Origin: Streptomyces aurantiogriseus
GTDB lineage: Bacteria; Actinomycetota; Actinomycetes; Streptomycetales; Streptomycetaceae
NCBI RefSeq assembly: GCF_014649375.1
Contig: NZ_BMSX01000029.1
Coordinates: forward strand, 1 to 64,000
Length of the DNA stretch: 64,000 nt
Reading direction: 5' to 3'
The notes below the pieces were generated by a model. That model did not search any database. It saw only the letters and a list, made by a program, of their open reading frames with translations, and was not told where the DNA came from. Of this stretch, positions 44,001-52,220 are shown piece after piece; within the stretch, counting starts at the first letter, position 1, and each line of letters opens with the position of its first letter. A program made the position numbers and the translations under genes.

Positions 44001-44594
44001 GGCAGGCATCTGCACCAGGCGCAGGCGGTGGGCCCAGCCGCCGCCGATCGACGAGGCGAAGCCGCTGTAGTCGATGCTGACGTCGGCGGTGCCGGCGGTG
44101 TCTGCTGCGGCGGTCAGAAGCACGCCAGTGACGCCCGCCTCGCGGGCAGCTTTCTGGTCCAGCACGGCGACACGCGCCGTACCGCCCGCCGTAGCCTTGT
44201 CACCGGCAAGCGGCGCCAGGGTGACCGGTACGCCGCCCGGAGCTGCACCAGTTTTCTTGCCGGTGGACAGCTCGAGCGTGGCCTGACCCTGCCGTGGCCA
44301 GGCAGCCTGCTGCTCCGCCCGGGCCCGGTCCGCCTGAGCCTTGTTGGTCTTCCTGTCCTGGGCGACCTGCCGACGGGCTTCCTTCGCGCCAGGGCCGTCG
44401 AACTCCTCGACCTTGCTCACACGGGACTTGGGGACATCGGGACGTCCCAGACCGCCAGGCCCCGCGGCTTCGGCGACCTGCGCCACGCCCACTGGCACGA
44501 CCAGTGCGAGGGCCAGCGACCGCGCCAACAGCCGACCGGCGCGGCTCCGCATGCTCCCGCGGTTCGCCCTTGATGTGCCTATGCCAAGAATCAC
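38025..44594 (-). CDS. Secreted Rhs/YD-repeat polymorphic toxin-like protein
   Basis: The 2189-residue protein has a signal sequence (RLLARSLALALVVPVGVAQV) and an N-terminal beta-rich region. A long array of YD/Rhs repeats follows (for example YDTLGRPVSVSDAS, YDALGRLTQVW, YDLFGRQAKATDPD). The Rhs core ends at the standard HIGAREYDPVIGQFISVDPV and NNPITNSDPSGL, with DPSGL at about 1896-1900. Cells expressing such proteins usually carry a toxin after this point. Here the remaining ~289 residues are a Gly/Ser linker followed by an unrecognised domain (LGSYAIKGKILGADKSG, SIHSAAHIITGYGTRA, VTHVITWKETILFDQN). The G+C content falls visibly in the DNA of this tail. The start is GTG 44594; an ATG at 44552 also fits the signal peptide. 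WapA-like proteins are the nearest analogy. Confidence 0.85.
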   Translation of the reverse strand: MILGIGTSRANRGSMRSRAGRLLARSLALALVVPVGVAQVAEAAGPGGLGRPDVPKSRVSKVEEFDGPGAKEARRQVAQDRKTNKAQADRARAEQQAAWPRQGQATLELSTGKKTGAAPGGVPVTLAPLAGDKATAGGTARVAVLDQKAAREAGVTGVLLTAAADTAGTADVSIDYSGFASSIGGGWAHRLRLVQMPACALTTPEKAECRTQRPLASDNDLTGQSVSAKVHLADSASGPSAQFLRAADNTAPAATVLAVTAAAAGSGQSPKGAGDYSATPLAESSSWQAGGSSGSFTWSYAFTMPPAAAGPVPPVSLSYDSGSVDGRTATTNNQGTSVGEGFALTESYVERTYGSCDEDGHEDVFDLCWKYDNARLVLNGKSTRLVKDDDSGQWRLENDDASTVTRSTGADNGDDNGECWTVITGDGTKYVFGLDKLEGAGAQRTNSAWTVPVFGDDSGEPGYSAGDAFSDRALTQAWRWNLDYVEDTRGNAATYWYSKESNYYKKNKSEAANASYAHGGYLSRIEYGLRKGALFTDKADAKVTFGYAERCTASDCSSLTEDTADNWPDVPFDAICSQGDDECNAAGPSFFSRKRLTGIDTFSYNATTVAYDPVDSWDFAQEYKDGGDIGDSSDQVLTLKAIKRTGKAGDTSIALNPISFTYQMRPNRVDATDDILPLTRPRISTVTSETGAITTVTLSGEECVRGDVLGAAPDTNARSCYPQYWHINGAENASIDWFHKYRVLAVTVSDPAAANESVEHAYSYGGAAWHHSDDPFVPKDERTWSDWRGYRQVTAWTGATDVTRSRTVSVYFQGMDGDKNQDGTTKSVSVAPLTTPTLGAPTFKDSDEFAGQLREQVTYNGSTAISATVNDPWSQETARQSPPGAGDHVARYVRTGKTHDYTYLTAAQTWRERLTSTTYDDYGMAVRVEDSGQVGKASDETCTRTWYARNTDLGLTSLVSRTRTVARTCATVDTSLGLPATMDPANPQRGDVLADAGTVYDTTNATTWSAAQKPTEGQVTWTGRPTGYAATADANGERLPAGWQKVSATTYDTLGRPVSVSDASTNPPTTTTYTPADAGPLTRTITADPKQYKKVSFLDPRRGVPLRTYDPNSKKTELSYDALGRLTQVWLPNRSSSSQAPNMKFAYHVDPTKPSWVSTSTLKKDGETYNTTYALYDSLLRPLQTQSLTPQGGRLLTDTRYDTRGLPYETYADIFDTTSTPNSTYTRAEYGEAPKQTQTVFDGAGRATTSTLIVFGVKKWSTSTSYTGDSVATTALEGGSAQRTITDVRGQTTETRAYESSSPADAAFGTSPGAAYTPTKFTYTLDGKQETITGPDGAKWSYVYDLFGRQAKATDPDKGTAATEYDILDRPTKNTDSRGTSILTGYDELGRITGTWKDSKTDANQLTGYVYDTLLKGLPTSSTRYVDGKAGAAYTQAVTAYDSLNRATGTELRLPDSDPFAKAGVSTLAYETYYNVDGTQQYNREPAMGGLPSEIIEYKYDGLGNVTSIGGATGYLLDVSYSALAQPQQLTLGTGGSGNKNIYVGNDFEEGTGRLTRRHVTDQTHPYMLQELNYTYDQAGNVTAISDPTTLGGTSSADTQCFTYDGHQRLIEAWTPASQNCADTRSASSLSGPAPYWTSYTYNNAGQRTSETAHKNTSTTKTTYCYTSTIQPHTLTGTTTGTDCTNPERPYKYDKTGNTWQRPGTTQPQTLEWSPEGKLTKLTENATSTDYLYSVDGTLLIRSTQNGERVLYAGTTELHLRANGTTWAQRTYGAGDITAAVRSNQSGTNKLTYLTSDHHNTASLAINTDTGQTFTKRYTTPFGADRGTPLYGPWPDDKGFLGKTRDTTTGLTHIGAREYDPVIGQFISVDPVLAPDSPQLLNGYSYAGNNPITNSDPSGLCPKDVCDGHGQITGSKPHPLPGGSGGSNSSGGGTSGTASSTSGGAAGAMDGYGVGGNTVAPITGTVTDDPYYAIRMQAAQIWAGLPGFCANSPVWSFCGGAVASSPAAAEGYTPDTLVWNWLLGRGPKRVVYGDESLMSEYMAATSEAKEARANAVAAWKSSHKKDLETLATYSLGKMSTKEKAKHVGADLWSLYRYVTSAGTVADVNSTRVALGSYAIKGKILGADKSGINVRFTVEETLSIHSAAHIITGYGTRAERVAKGLDRESGMMANVTHVITWKETILFDQN

Positions 44595-44669
44595 GTCTCG
44601 CCCACCCAGTCCCGTTCAGAGAGTGCCCTAAGCCAGCTGCGGGCTGTCGTACCGCGCCTGTCGGGTGTT

Positions 44670-44708
44670 GTGGGTGAGGACAGCCCTGAGGAAGCTGTCC
44701 TCACCCAC
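44670..44708. terminator. Hairpin between the LamG protein gene and the Rhs gene
   Basis: Fourteen-base perfect arms (44670-44683 and 44695-44708) with an 11-base loop. It starts 6 bases after the upstream gene stop, so much of that transcript probably ends here and the Rhs gene has partly separate expression. Confidence 0.82.
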
Positions 44709-44713
44709 TGCCG

Positions 44714-47700
44714 TCAGTCGCCCACGGTCTCGTCGATCTGTTCGCTGCTGGCCATCGCGCCAGCCCAGACCCGGATCTCGTTGACCCTGGCTGGCAGATA
44801 GTGCTGCCAGGTGCTGTTGCTGAAGCCCTTGCCGACCGTGAAGTCGCCGGAGCCGAGCTTGACGGTGTAAGCCTTGTTGTCGCCGTTCTGGTTGTGGCCC
44901 AGATAGAGGCTGATGGTCCCGGTCAGCGGGTCGTAGATGCCGGTGAGCCGGACCGGGCTGCCCACCGCGGCGACTTGGTCGGAGACCACGGAGCTCCAGG
45001 TGCCATCGTTGTTCAGCCGCCCGAAGTGCCACTTGCCGTCCAGCACGGTGCGCTCCTCCAGGGTCTCCTCGTCCCAGACGACGTCTTTACCGGTCAGCTC
45101 GTACCAGAAGCCCCAGGACGAGCCGTCCGCGGTCTGTTGCCCGAGGACCTGGCCGGTGTAGCCGACATCCTTGGCTGCGAGTTTCGCCCCGTCCAACTGC
45201 ACCAGGGTGGTCACGGTGAACGCACCGTGCTCATACACCAGCGGCCCCTGCACGCTCGCCGCGGCCTTCATCCCGTCCAGTTCAATCGCGTCACCTACCA
45301 GCGCAGCCCCGTCGGCCAGGTTCAGGGTCTTGCCGTAGCCGGACATGGTGTCCGCGATGGTGGTGCCACTGCCTCGGTCCGCCGACCAGTCCGCCACCAA
45401 TTCGACGCCGGCGAATTCATCGGAGGTCAGCAGGCGGGCCTCGTTCACGATCTCCTGCGTGCTCAGCGCGCGCTGCCAGACGGCGACCTCGTCAATCGAG
45501 CCCTGGAAGTACATTCCGGGGCCGGTGCTGTACTGGTGCCGGCCGAAGTCCAGCGGCGCGGTCGACGGATACGAACCCTGCACGGTCTGGCCCTTGTACT
45601 GCATACGGCCGTCCACATAGAGCATGAGCTTGCCAGTCGCCGGATCGTAGGTACCGGCAAGGTGCGTCCATACGCCGACCTGCGCCGGGTAGGCCGCGAG
45701 CTGGCCTTGGTACAAGTCGGTCTGGCCTGGCTGGCGGATGGCGAAGGCCCAGGTCTTCTTACTGGCCTCGTAGTAAAGGAGGAACGGGCTGCTGACGCTG
45801 TCCTTCGTCGAGAGCACCGCTGCATTGCGGTCGTCGCGCTCCAACCGCACCCACGCGGAGAGGGTGAAGGCCGAGCGGGTCTCCAGCACCGGCCCACTGG
45901 TCGCCGCGTAGCCGCTGGTGCCGTTCAGCGCCATGCCCTTGTCCGTTACCCGGTTCTCCAGCGGCACGCCGGACGCATCGTGGGTGATCAATCCGCGGCG
46001 ACCCCTGTCGTCCCGCACCGCACCACCGCCCAGCGTGGCGTTGTCCTCTCCGTCAGACGTTGCCGAGTCCCGTGCGGCACCGCTCGCCTCACTGAAGTTC
46101 CACCGCCCGACCGGCCCGTCACCAGCGCTCACCAGGAAGTCAACCACGTTCTCCGCGCCATAGCGGCCGCTGCCGACGTTGTCCTTGGCACGCACATACA
46201 GGCGGTGCGTGCCAGAACGTTGGGGTGTGATGGTGATCGGCATCGTCGAGGAGGACTGGTCGGGTGACCACTCGTCTTCCGCGGACAGTTTGTACTGGTA
46301 GGCGACGACGTTCGTGTCGGCTGCGTCGTGCGTGAACGTGAACGTACCCGGCACACCCGGGCCGCCATGGGCCACACAGTCGTTGGTCACGCACTCTGTG
46401 TATGGGGACCCGAAGGTCACTTGCGGCGCCTTAGGCGCGGTCGGATCAACCTTGAAGTAACAGGCTGCGCTGTAAGCGGAGTTCAGCCGGTTGCTGCCAT
46501 CCTCGTAGTACGACAGGGTGAGCGCTCTCAGCCGGTACAACTGGCCCTCCTGCAGCGTGGGCAAGCTCCGCGACTGCTTGACCAGGTTCCCGACATAACC
46601 CGAGGTCGGACCGTCGATGTCCGTGTGGGCGACCGTCCACGTCGAACCGTTGTCGGTGGACTTCTCCGTCCGCCACCTGATCCGAAGGCTCGCGCCGACA
46701 GAACCACCGGACGCCGTACGCGGCTTCCCCTGCACCAGCGGCGTCGGATCGGACACGATGCTCGGAACGGCCGAGTTGGTCGAGCACACATAGGAAGAGC
46801 CCGCGACCACACCAACCTCTGTGGGCGTAGCCGGCACCCCCACGTACTTCACCGCGAGCACGGCGTCGTTCTTGAACCGCTTCCACGCAGACGGGTCCGT
46901 CTCGTCGTGCGCCTTGATCTCCAGCGTCAGCCGGGAGAACTTGCCCGCCGCGAAGTTCGCCACCGTCGGCGTCAGATTCTCGTTCGTCTCCTCCGGGTTG
47001 TCGTTGAACTCGATCGGCGCGTCCGGCGCGTCCGGGTCACACAGCGAACCCCGGCCCGCCGACACATTGCGGTCCACCATCAGATCCAGCTCCGCCGGCC
47101 GCGACGACCAGGTGGTGGAGGAAGAGATGTTGTTGGTGCGGACCAGATCCACCCAACGTGGGTCGCATTGGAACGCCCACGGCTCGGTCACCCGGAACGT
47201 GGCGTCCAGGATCTTCTTGCCCTTCAGGCTCGCCGGGGAGAACTCGAAGTAAAGCTTCTGCACATAGCCCGGACCGCAGTAATACCCGTTCCAGGTACCG
47301 CACTTGCCCGCGCCCTTGCCCTGGTCGTCATCCCCGTTGCCCCACCCGTAGGACTCGTAGCCGTCGCTGCGCAGCAGCGTCCGCTCCGACTCGCCCCATG
47401 TCACAGTCGGGTCGATGAACAGCGGGAACGCCGACGCCTGGGTCTGCGCGAGCATCTTCGGATCCGGCACCACCGAGAGGGAGTTCTTCGTGACGGCCAC
47501 ATCCATCCGGGCCACCTTGTCACCCTGGCCGGGCTCCAGCCCCGAACCCGACGGCCTTGCCTCCGAAGGATCCGAAGGCACCGCCTGAGCCGTTCCCGGC
47601 GTGTCGGCCATCACCAGCTGCGTCTGCGGCCCGGACGCCTCGCCCGCCGAGTCCCACATCCGCGCGGGTGGTGCCTTGAACACGGTACGACCGCTGTCGT

Positions 47701-48391
47701 CGACGGCCGCGAGGTTTCCAAGCGCCCCCTCACGAATGTCCAACCCCTCAGCCTTCAGCCCGAAGGTGAGCTTCTTCAGCTCGTCGTTCGCCGCAGCCTC
47801 AGGCGTCTTGACCACGAGCACCTGCTGAAAACTCTCCGGCGTCGCCGTCACTTTCAGGTCAACACCCGGCAGCACCTCGGAGTACAGAGCGCTGGGACCG
47901 TCCAGTTGTGGCGCCGGGAGCTTCCCCGGCCACCGCAGCTCCAGCGACCTGCCCTGATCCTCGATCGACGCCAACGGTGCCTTGTCACCACCCGCCGAGA
48001 ACGCGATCTGCACCGCAGCCGCCTTCGGGCCCACCGAGCCATCGGAACGTTTCTCCAGCGTCGCGTCCGGCGCCTGCCAACCACCGCCCGGCGCAGCCAC
48101 ACGCACCGGAACGGCCGACTCCTCCAACGTGAAGGTGAAACCATCAGGGTTGGCGAAGACCGTCGTCCGCTCCGACCGCTCTCCCGTCACCTCCACCTGC
48201 CGACCGGACTCCTTGGCCTGAGCAAGCACCTGCTGCCCCTCGGTCAGCGGCACGTAATCCGACTCGCCAGCGGATGCGGATGCCTGCTGGGCGGGCAACG
48301 CCAACGCCCCCAGCAGCACGGCGAACACAGCCGCCGTAGTCCCACTCCCCCTGCGCCACTCAGACCTGCGACGCCCCGCCGTGCCTCTCAT
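44714..48391 (-). CDS. Secreted DNRLRE/LamG-domain protein next to the Rhs gene
   Basis: The product (1225 residues from the chosen ATG) has a signal peptide (GTTAAVFAVLLGALALPAQQ, cleaved near ASASA). An N-terminal beta-rich region (VLPGVDLKVTATPESFQQV) leads into a DNRLRE-like domain (~315-520: YVQKLYFEFSPASLKGKKIL, ATFRVTE). Fibronectin-type segments and two LamG/concanavalin-like jellyrolls follow (ETRSAFTLSAWVRLERDD and YFQGSIDEVAVWQRALS for the first; AFTVTTLVQLDG and RVNEIRVWAGAMASSEQI for the second). The architecture is that of wall-bound or glycan-binding proteins commonly paired with Rhs genes in Streptomyces. It may anchor or display the Rhs protein, an inference from adjacency. 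A GTG six codons upstream (48409), behind GGGGGCGGGG, is an alternative start. Confidence 0.85.
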   Translation of the reverse strand: MRGTAGRRRSEWRRGSGTTAAVFAVLLGALALPAQQASASAGESDYVPLTEGQQVLAQAKESGRQVEVTGERSERTTVFANPDGFTFTLEESAVPVRVAAPGGGWQAPDATLEKRSDGSVGPKAAAVQIAFSAGGDKAPLASIEDQGRSLELRWPGKLPAPQLDGPSALYSEVLPGVDLKVTATPESFQQVLVVKTPEAAANDELKKLTFGLKAEGLDIREGALGNLAAVDDSGRTVFKAPPARMWDSAGEASGPQTQLVMADTPGTAQAVPSDPSEARPSGSGLEPGQGDKVARMDVAVTKNSLSVVPDPKMLAQTQASAFPLFIDPTVTWGESERTLLRSDGYESYGWGNGDDDQGKGAGKCGTWNGYYCGPGYVQKLYFEFSPASLKGKKILDATFRVTEPWAFQCDPRWVDLVRTNNISSSTTWSSRPAELDLMVDRNVSAGRGSLCDPDAPDAPIEFNDNPEETNENLTPTVANFAAGKFSRLTLEIKAHDETDPSAWKRFKNDAVLAVKYVGVPATPTEVGVVAGSSYVCSTNSAVPSIVSDPTPLVQGKPRTASGGSVGASLRIRWRTEKSTDNGSTWTVAHTDIDGPTSGYVGNLVKQSRSLPTLQEGQLYRLRALTLSYYEDGSNRLNSAYSAACYFKVDPTAPKAPQVTFGSPYTECVTNDCVAHGGPGVPGTFTFTHDAADTNVVAYQYKLSAEDEWSPDQSSSTMPITITPQRSGTHRLYVRAKDNVGSGRYGAENVVDFLVSAGDGPVGRWNFSEASGAARDSATSDGEDNATLGGGAVRDDRGRRGLITHDASGVPLENRVTDKGMALNGTSGYAATSGPVLETRSAFTLSAWVRLERDDRNAAVLSTKDSVSSPFLLYYEASKKTWAFAIRQPGQTDLYQGQLAAYPAQVGVWTHLAGTYDPATGKLMLYVDGRMQYKGQTVQGSYPSTAPLDFGRHQYSTGPGMYFQGSIDEVAVWQRALSTQEIVNEARLLTSDEFAGVELVADWSADRGSGTTIADTMSGYGKTLNLADGAALVGDAIELDGMKAAASVQGPLVYEHGAFTVTTLVQLDGAKLAAKDVGYTGQVLGQQTADGSSWGFWYELTGKDVVWDEETLEERTVLDGKWHFGRLNNDGTWSSVVSDQVAAVGSPVRLTGIYDPLTGTISLYLGHNQNGDNKAYTVKLGSGDFTVGKGFSNSTWQHYLPARVNEIRVWAGAMASSEQIDETVGD

Positions 48392-48629
48392 GCCCAGCCC
48401 TATCGGCACTGAACCCCGCCCCCAGAGTCACAAGATCCTCATAAAGTGATCACATTCAAGAGCCCTCCGTCACCTTCCGTCAAGAGAGAATCACGACGCG
48501 CAGCATTCCCCCGCATGTATCGCAAACGTCTCAACGTTCCTAGCGGAGCGGCAGAACCGCGCCTCAGTCCAGGCCGCCACTACATAACCGAAGCGAGGAC
48601 GCCCAGGACGAGGGCGACGGTCAGGACGA

Positions 48630-49877
48630 TCAGGGCATTGCCGGGGCGGAGGTGCCCGTTTCCTGGGGTGTGGCTCCGGCGTCGTCTCCTGATGTCGCCA
48701 GCCAGGTGCCTACGCCCACTGCCGCCGCCAATACCAACCCCGCCACGCTCAGCGTGATCCTCCGCCTCCGCGTCGACGCCCGGTTCCTCGCCGAGCCCGG
48801 CCGCGGCGCCCCCGCCGCCCGCGGCACCCGAGCCGTCCCGTGCGCCCCACCCGCCAGCTCGTCCGGCGCGGGCACCCGCATGGACGTGTGCGTGTCCCGG
48901 TTGGAGTCCGGCCTGGCCCCGGGGACCAGCGGCACCGACCCCCGCCGCACCCCCGCCGAGGACGCCGGGGACGGCGCGGCCTCGTCCGGCTCCCCCCGCG
49001 TCCCCTCCTCCGCCGCCTCCGCGTCCGGCTCGTCCACGTCCAGCGGCGGCATCCCCGCCAGCATCGGCAGCTGCTCCCGCAACCGCGCCGCCAGCTCGGA
49101 GGCCCGCAGCCGCGACGCCGGCGCCTTGGCCAGGCACTGCACGATCAGCTGCCACAGCTCGTCCGGGATGCCGGGGAGCGGGGCGACGGTCTCCGTGACG
49201 TGCCGGCGCAGTACCGCCCCCGGATGCCCGCCGCCGAACGGCGTGAAGCCGGCCAGCAGCTCGTAGAGGACGGTCGCGAGCGCGTAGATGTCGACCGAGG
49301 CGCGCGGAGGAAGGCCCTCCACGATCTCGGGGGCGAGATAGTCCGGCGTGCCGATGATCTTCGTGGCGCGCGTCCGCTTCGGGGTGTCGATCAGCTTGGC
49401 GACGCCGAAGTCCGTCAGCAGCGCCCGGTGCGAGCCGCCGGGGCCGAGCGGGCCCTGCATGTCCAGCAGCACGTTCTCCGGCTTCACATCCCGGTGGACG
49501 ACGCCGGCCGCGTGCGCGGCGGCGAGGCCCTCGGCGACGTCCGCCACGATGGCCACGGCGGCCTCGGGGGAGAGACGCCGGTCGCGGTCCAGGCGGGTGC
49601 GCAGATCCGTGCCGCGGACGAGGTCCATGACCAGCGCGAGGTCGTTGCCGTCGACCACCAGGTCCCGTACCGAGACCACGTTGGGGTGCTCCAGTCCGAG
49701 CAGGGCGGTGCGCTCCTGCACGAAGCGGCCCACCAGCTCCTCGTCGGACGCGAGGTCCTCGCGCAGCAGCTTGACGGCGACGGGCCCGTCCGGCCCCTCG
49801 CCCAGCCACACCGTGCCGGCACTGCCCCGTCCCAGGATCTGGTGGGCGGTGTACCGGCTGCCGATCTTCCGTGCCAA
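48630..49877 (-). CDS. pkaB: Membrane-anchored Ser/Thr protein kinase
   Basis: The 415-residue kinase has the Hanks motifs: glycine loop LGRGSAGTVWLGE, lysine in VAVKLL, catalytic loop HRDVKPENVLL, TDFGVAKL and GTPDYLAPE. After a Pro/Ala/Glu-rich juxtamembrane part (270-380), a single helix (RITLSVAGLVLAAAVGVGTWLA) leads to a ~25-residue outer tail. The frame is open to an ATG at 49916, but a TTG at 49877 is preceded by GTAGGAGCAGTC, an ideal site, and gives a length close to S. coelicolor PkaB (417 residues, recalled). It follows pkaA on the same strand after 244 bases. Substrates are unknown; the FHA protein nearby is a candidate reader. Confidence 0.9.
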   Translation of the reverse strand: MARKIGSRYTAHQILGRGSAGTVWLGEGPDGPVAVKLLREDLASDEELVGRFVQERTALLGLEHPNVVSVRDLVVDGNDLALVMDLVRGTDLRTRLDRDRRLSPEAAVAIVADVAEGLAAAHAAGVVHRDVKPENVLLDMQGPLGPGGSHRALLTDFGVAKLIDTPKRTRATKIIGTPDYLAPEIVEGLPPRASVDIYALATVLYELLAGFTPFGGGHPGAVLRRHVTETVAPLPGIPDELWQLIVQCLAKAPASRLRASELAARLREQLPMLAGMPPLDVDEPDAEAAEEGTRGEPDEAAPSPASSAGVRRGSVPLVPGARPDSNRDTHTSMRVPAPDELAGGAHGTARVPRAAGAPRPGSARNRASTRRRRITLSVAGLVLAAAVGVGTWLATSGDDAGATPQETGTSAPAMP

Positions 49878-50086
49878 GACTGCTCCTACCGACGCGTGTT
49901 GCCGACGCTGCGCCATCCGGGGGCCGCGACATCAGCGGCTGACGCCACGGGCCACCGAACCCCCGGCCGACAAAACTACGCGCCCGAAGAGCCAACCTTC
50001 ACCGCGGAGACGGAAATCACCCGCCAGATGTCGACAAATCCCCAAACTCACGGTCGGGTTCCGTCACCCGGCGAGGCTTCCGGACG

Positions 50087-50127
50087 CCGTCAGGCGCCCC
50101 GTCCGTCAGGCGACCCATCCGTCAGGC
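50087..50127. repeat. Three CCGTCAGGC units at 16-base spacing
   Basis: CCGTCAGGC occurs at 50087, 50103 and 50119; the last copy includes the pkaA stop codon. It is a small tandem duplication at the 3' end of pkaA with no obvious role. Confidence 0.7.
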
Positions 50128-51831
50128 CCCGCCGCCGCCCGAGTCCCCGCCCAGGTTGCCGATCCACTTGGTGACCTTCTCGAACCAGTCGCCGAGTTGC
50201 TCCCAGTAGCCCTTGCCCGTGCCGATCCAGTCTTGGAGGGGGCTGAACTCCCAGATCAGCCATCCGGCGACGACCAGGATGACGATCGTGAACAGGCAGC
50301 CCTTCAGGCAGCCGAGCCCGGGGATCCTCATCGGGTTGGCGCTGCGCTGCCGCGGCTCCCGCGGCTGCCGGGGCTCCGGCGCGGGCCGCTGCCGGGGCTG
50401 CTGGGGCTGCGGCGGCGGGGCGTACCGCTGCGGCTGCTGCTGGGGCTGCTGCGGCGGCGCGTACTGCTGCGGCTGCTGCTGCGAGTGGCCGTAGCCGCCC
50501 TGCGGCTGGGGCCGCTGCTGCGGGCGCTGCTGCGGCCTCGGCTGCTGCTGGCGCGGCTGCTGCTGCGGGCGGGCGACCTGCCGCTGGGGACGGCGGCGCA
50601 GCGGGTCCTCGCTGGGGTCCAGGTACTGGACCTGGGTCTGCTCGTTGCGGTCGCGGGCGGCGCGCAGCTGCGTCTGCCAGGGGTGCGGCTGCTCGGGCTG
50701 CTGCCCCTGCTGGCCGGGCTGGTGCGGCGGCACCGGCGGCAGGACGGCCGTCGGATCGGCCGCGCCCGCCGGGCCCCCGGTGTGGGGCAGGACGGCGGTG
50801 GGGTCGGCGGCGCCCGGCGGGTTCCCGGGGCCGGAGGTGTGCGGCAGCACACTGGTCGCGGCGTTCGGGTCGTACGCGCCCCCGGGAGCGCCCTGGGGGG
50901 CGCCCGGCACGCTCGCGGGCGCCGGGTCGGGCGCGAGGAGGTGGCCCACGCCCTCGGCGGCGGCGATCTGCATCGAGTTGGCGTGCACGCCGATGCCCTC
51001 GGCGACGACGCGCAGCCCGCGCGCGAGGTTCTCGGCGCTGGGGCGCTCGTCGGGGTTCTTGCGCAGGCAGCGTTCGATGACCGTCCACAGCGGTTCGGGC
51101 ACCGTGGACGGGCGGCGCGGCTCGGCGTTCAGATGCTGGTGGAGGACCTCCAGGGCGGAGCCGCCGGAGAACGGCGGACGGCCGGTGACCAGCTCGTACA
51201 GCAGGATGCCGGCACCGTAGATGTCGACGGCGGAGGTCTGCGGGCGGCCTTCGGCGGACTCCGGGGCGACGTACGCGGGCGTGCCGACGAACTCGCTGGT
51301 GCGGGTCAGGCCCGGGGAGTCGGCGAGGCGGGCGATGCCGAAGTCGGTGAGCATCGGGTGCATCTCGCCGCCGTTCTGCCGCAGCAGAACGTTCGCCGGC
51401 TTCAGGTCGCGGTGGACGACGCCGTCCGCGTGGCTCGCGGCGAGCGCGTCGGCGATCTGCGCGGTCAGCAGGGCGGCGCCGACGGGCGTGAACGGGCCGT
51501 TCTCGCGCAGGTAGCGGTGCAGGTCGGGGCCGTCGACGAGGTCCATGACCAGCGCCAGCAGATCGCCCTCGACCACCAGGTCGCGGACCCGGACGATGTT
51601 CGGGTGCGTCAGGCGCAGCAGGACGGAGCGCTCCCGGAGGAAGCGCATCACGACATCGGGGTCGCTCGCGAGCTCCTCCTTGAGGACCTTGATCGCGACG
51701 GTCTCCCCCGGTTGACCGGGCACGGCCGCCTCGGCGCCCGCGGTCTCGCGCTGGCGGGCGCGCCAGACGGTGCCCGTGGCGCCGCGTCCGAGCGGCTCCT
51801 CAAGGAGGTACTTGCTCCCTACCGGACGCAC
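50122..51831 (-). CDS. pkaA: Membrane-anchored Ser/Thr protein kinase with Gln/Pro-rich linker
   Basis: The 569-residue kinase has LGRGATGTVWRAR, VAIKVL, HRDLKPANVLL, TDFGIARL and GTPAYVAPE in its first ~280 residues. The next ~240 residues are low complexity: Pro/Gly/Ala, including twice GAADPTAVLP and then a Gln/Pro/Arg-rich stretch with many PQQ units. One membrane helix (CLFTIVILVVAGWLIWEF) precedes a ~45-residue Trp/Gly-rich outer tail. The GTG at 51831 (VRPVGSKYLLEE) is preceded by CAGGGAGCGCATGAC; an upstream GTG at 51897 would add 22 polar residues. It corresponds in position and form to S. coelicolor pkaA, the partner of pkaB. It is divergent from the FHA-ATPase gene. Confidence 0.9.
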   Translation of the reverse strand: MRPVGSKYLLEEPLGRGATGTVWRARQRETAGAEAAVPGQPGETVAIKVLKEELASDPDVVMRFLRERSVLLRLTHPNIVRVRDLVVEGDLLALVMDLVDGPDLHRYLRENGPFTPVGAALLTAQIADALAASHADGVVHRDLKPANVLLRQNGGEMHPMLTDFGIARLADSPGLTRTSEFVGTPAYVAPESAEGRPQTSAVDIYGAGILLYELVTGRPPFSGGSALEVLHQHLNAEPRRPSTVPEPLWTVIERCLRKNPDERPSAENLARGLRVVAEGIGVHANSMQIAAAEGVGHLLAPDPAPASVPGAPQGAPGGAYDPNAATSVLPHTSGPGNPPGAADPTAVLPHTGGPAGAADPTAVLPPVPPHQPGQQGQQPEQPHPWQTQLRAARDRNEQTQVQYLDPSEDPLRRRPQRQVARPQQQPRQQQPRPQQRPQQRPQPQGGYGHSQQQPQQYAPPQQPQQQPQRYAPPPQPQQPRQRPAPEPRQPREPRQRSANPMRIPGLGCLKGCLFTIVILVVAGWLIWEFSPLQDWIGTGKGYWEQLGDWFEKVTKWIGNLGGDSGGGGA

Positions 51832-52220
51832 GTCATGCGCTCCCTGCTGCTTGCTTGGCTGCTTGCCATCTGTTCGGACCCACTTGTTCCGACCCACTGT
51901 AGTGCCGTGTCACCGACACCGGGCTGTCGTCTTCCTATGGGCCTTACGTACGGTTACGCGCCCCTTCCCGTCCATGTTCGAAGGAAAGACGCTCGCCTCG
52001 GTCCGTTGGTTGCCGGAGGCGGACGTGACCGATCTCAAGCGGGCATCGGTGGGTCACCGGTCAGGCACTTTTGCGGGCAGAGCCGACCAATCAAGATCAC
52101 TTGTCCCTCGGTGGCGGGCGCATTGTCAGTGACAGGTGCGAGGATGCCTGCAGTACTGGCCGACGTGCTCGTGTGGGGTGGGGGAAGTCCGCGCCCGGGC
52201 AGAAGGGACCGCTGACGGCG
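51832..52220. promoter_or_regulatory. 389-bp divergent promoter region of pkaA and the FHA-ATPase gene
   Basis: Both flanking genes start here in opposite directions. The segment 51890-52100 is A/T-richer than the flanks, as expected for promoters. No dyad or RNA gene stands out, and frames that stay open through it are extensions of the flanking genes. Confidence 0.45.
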
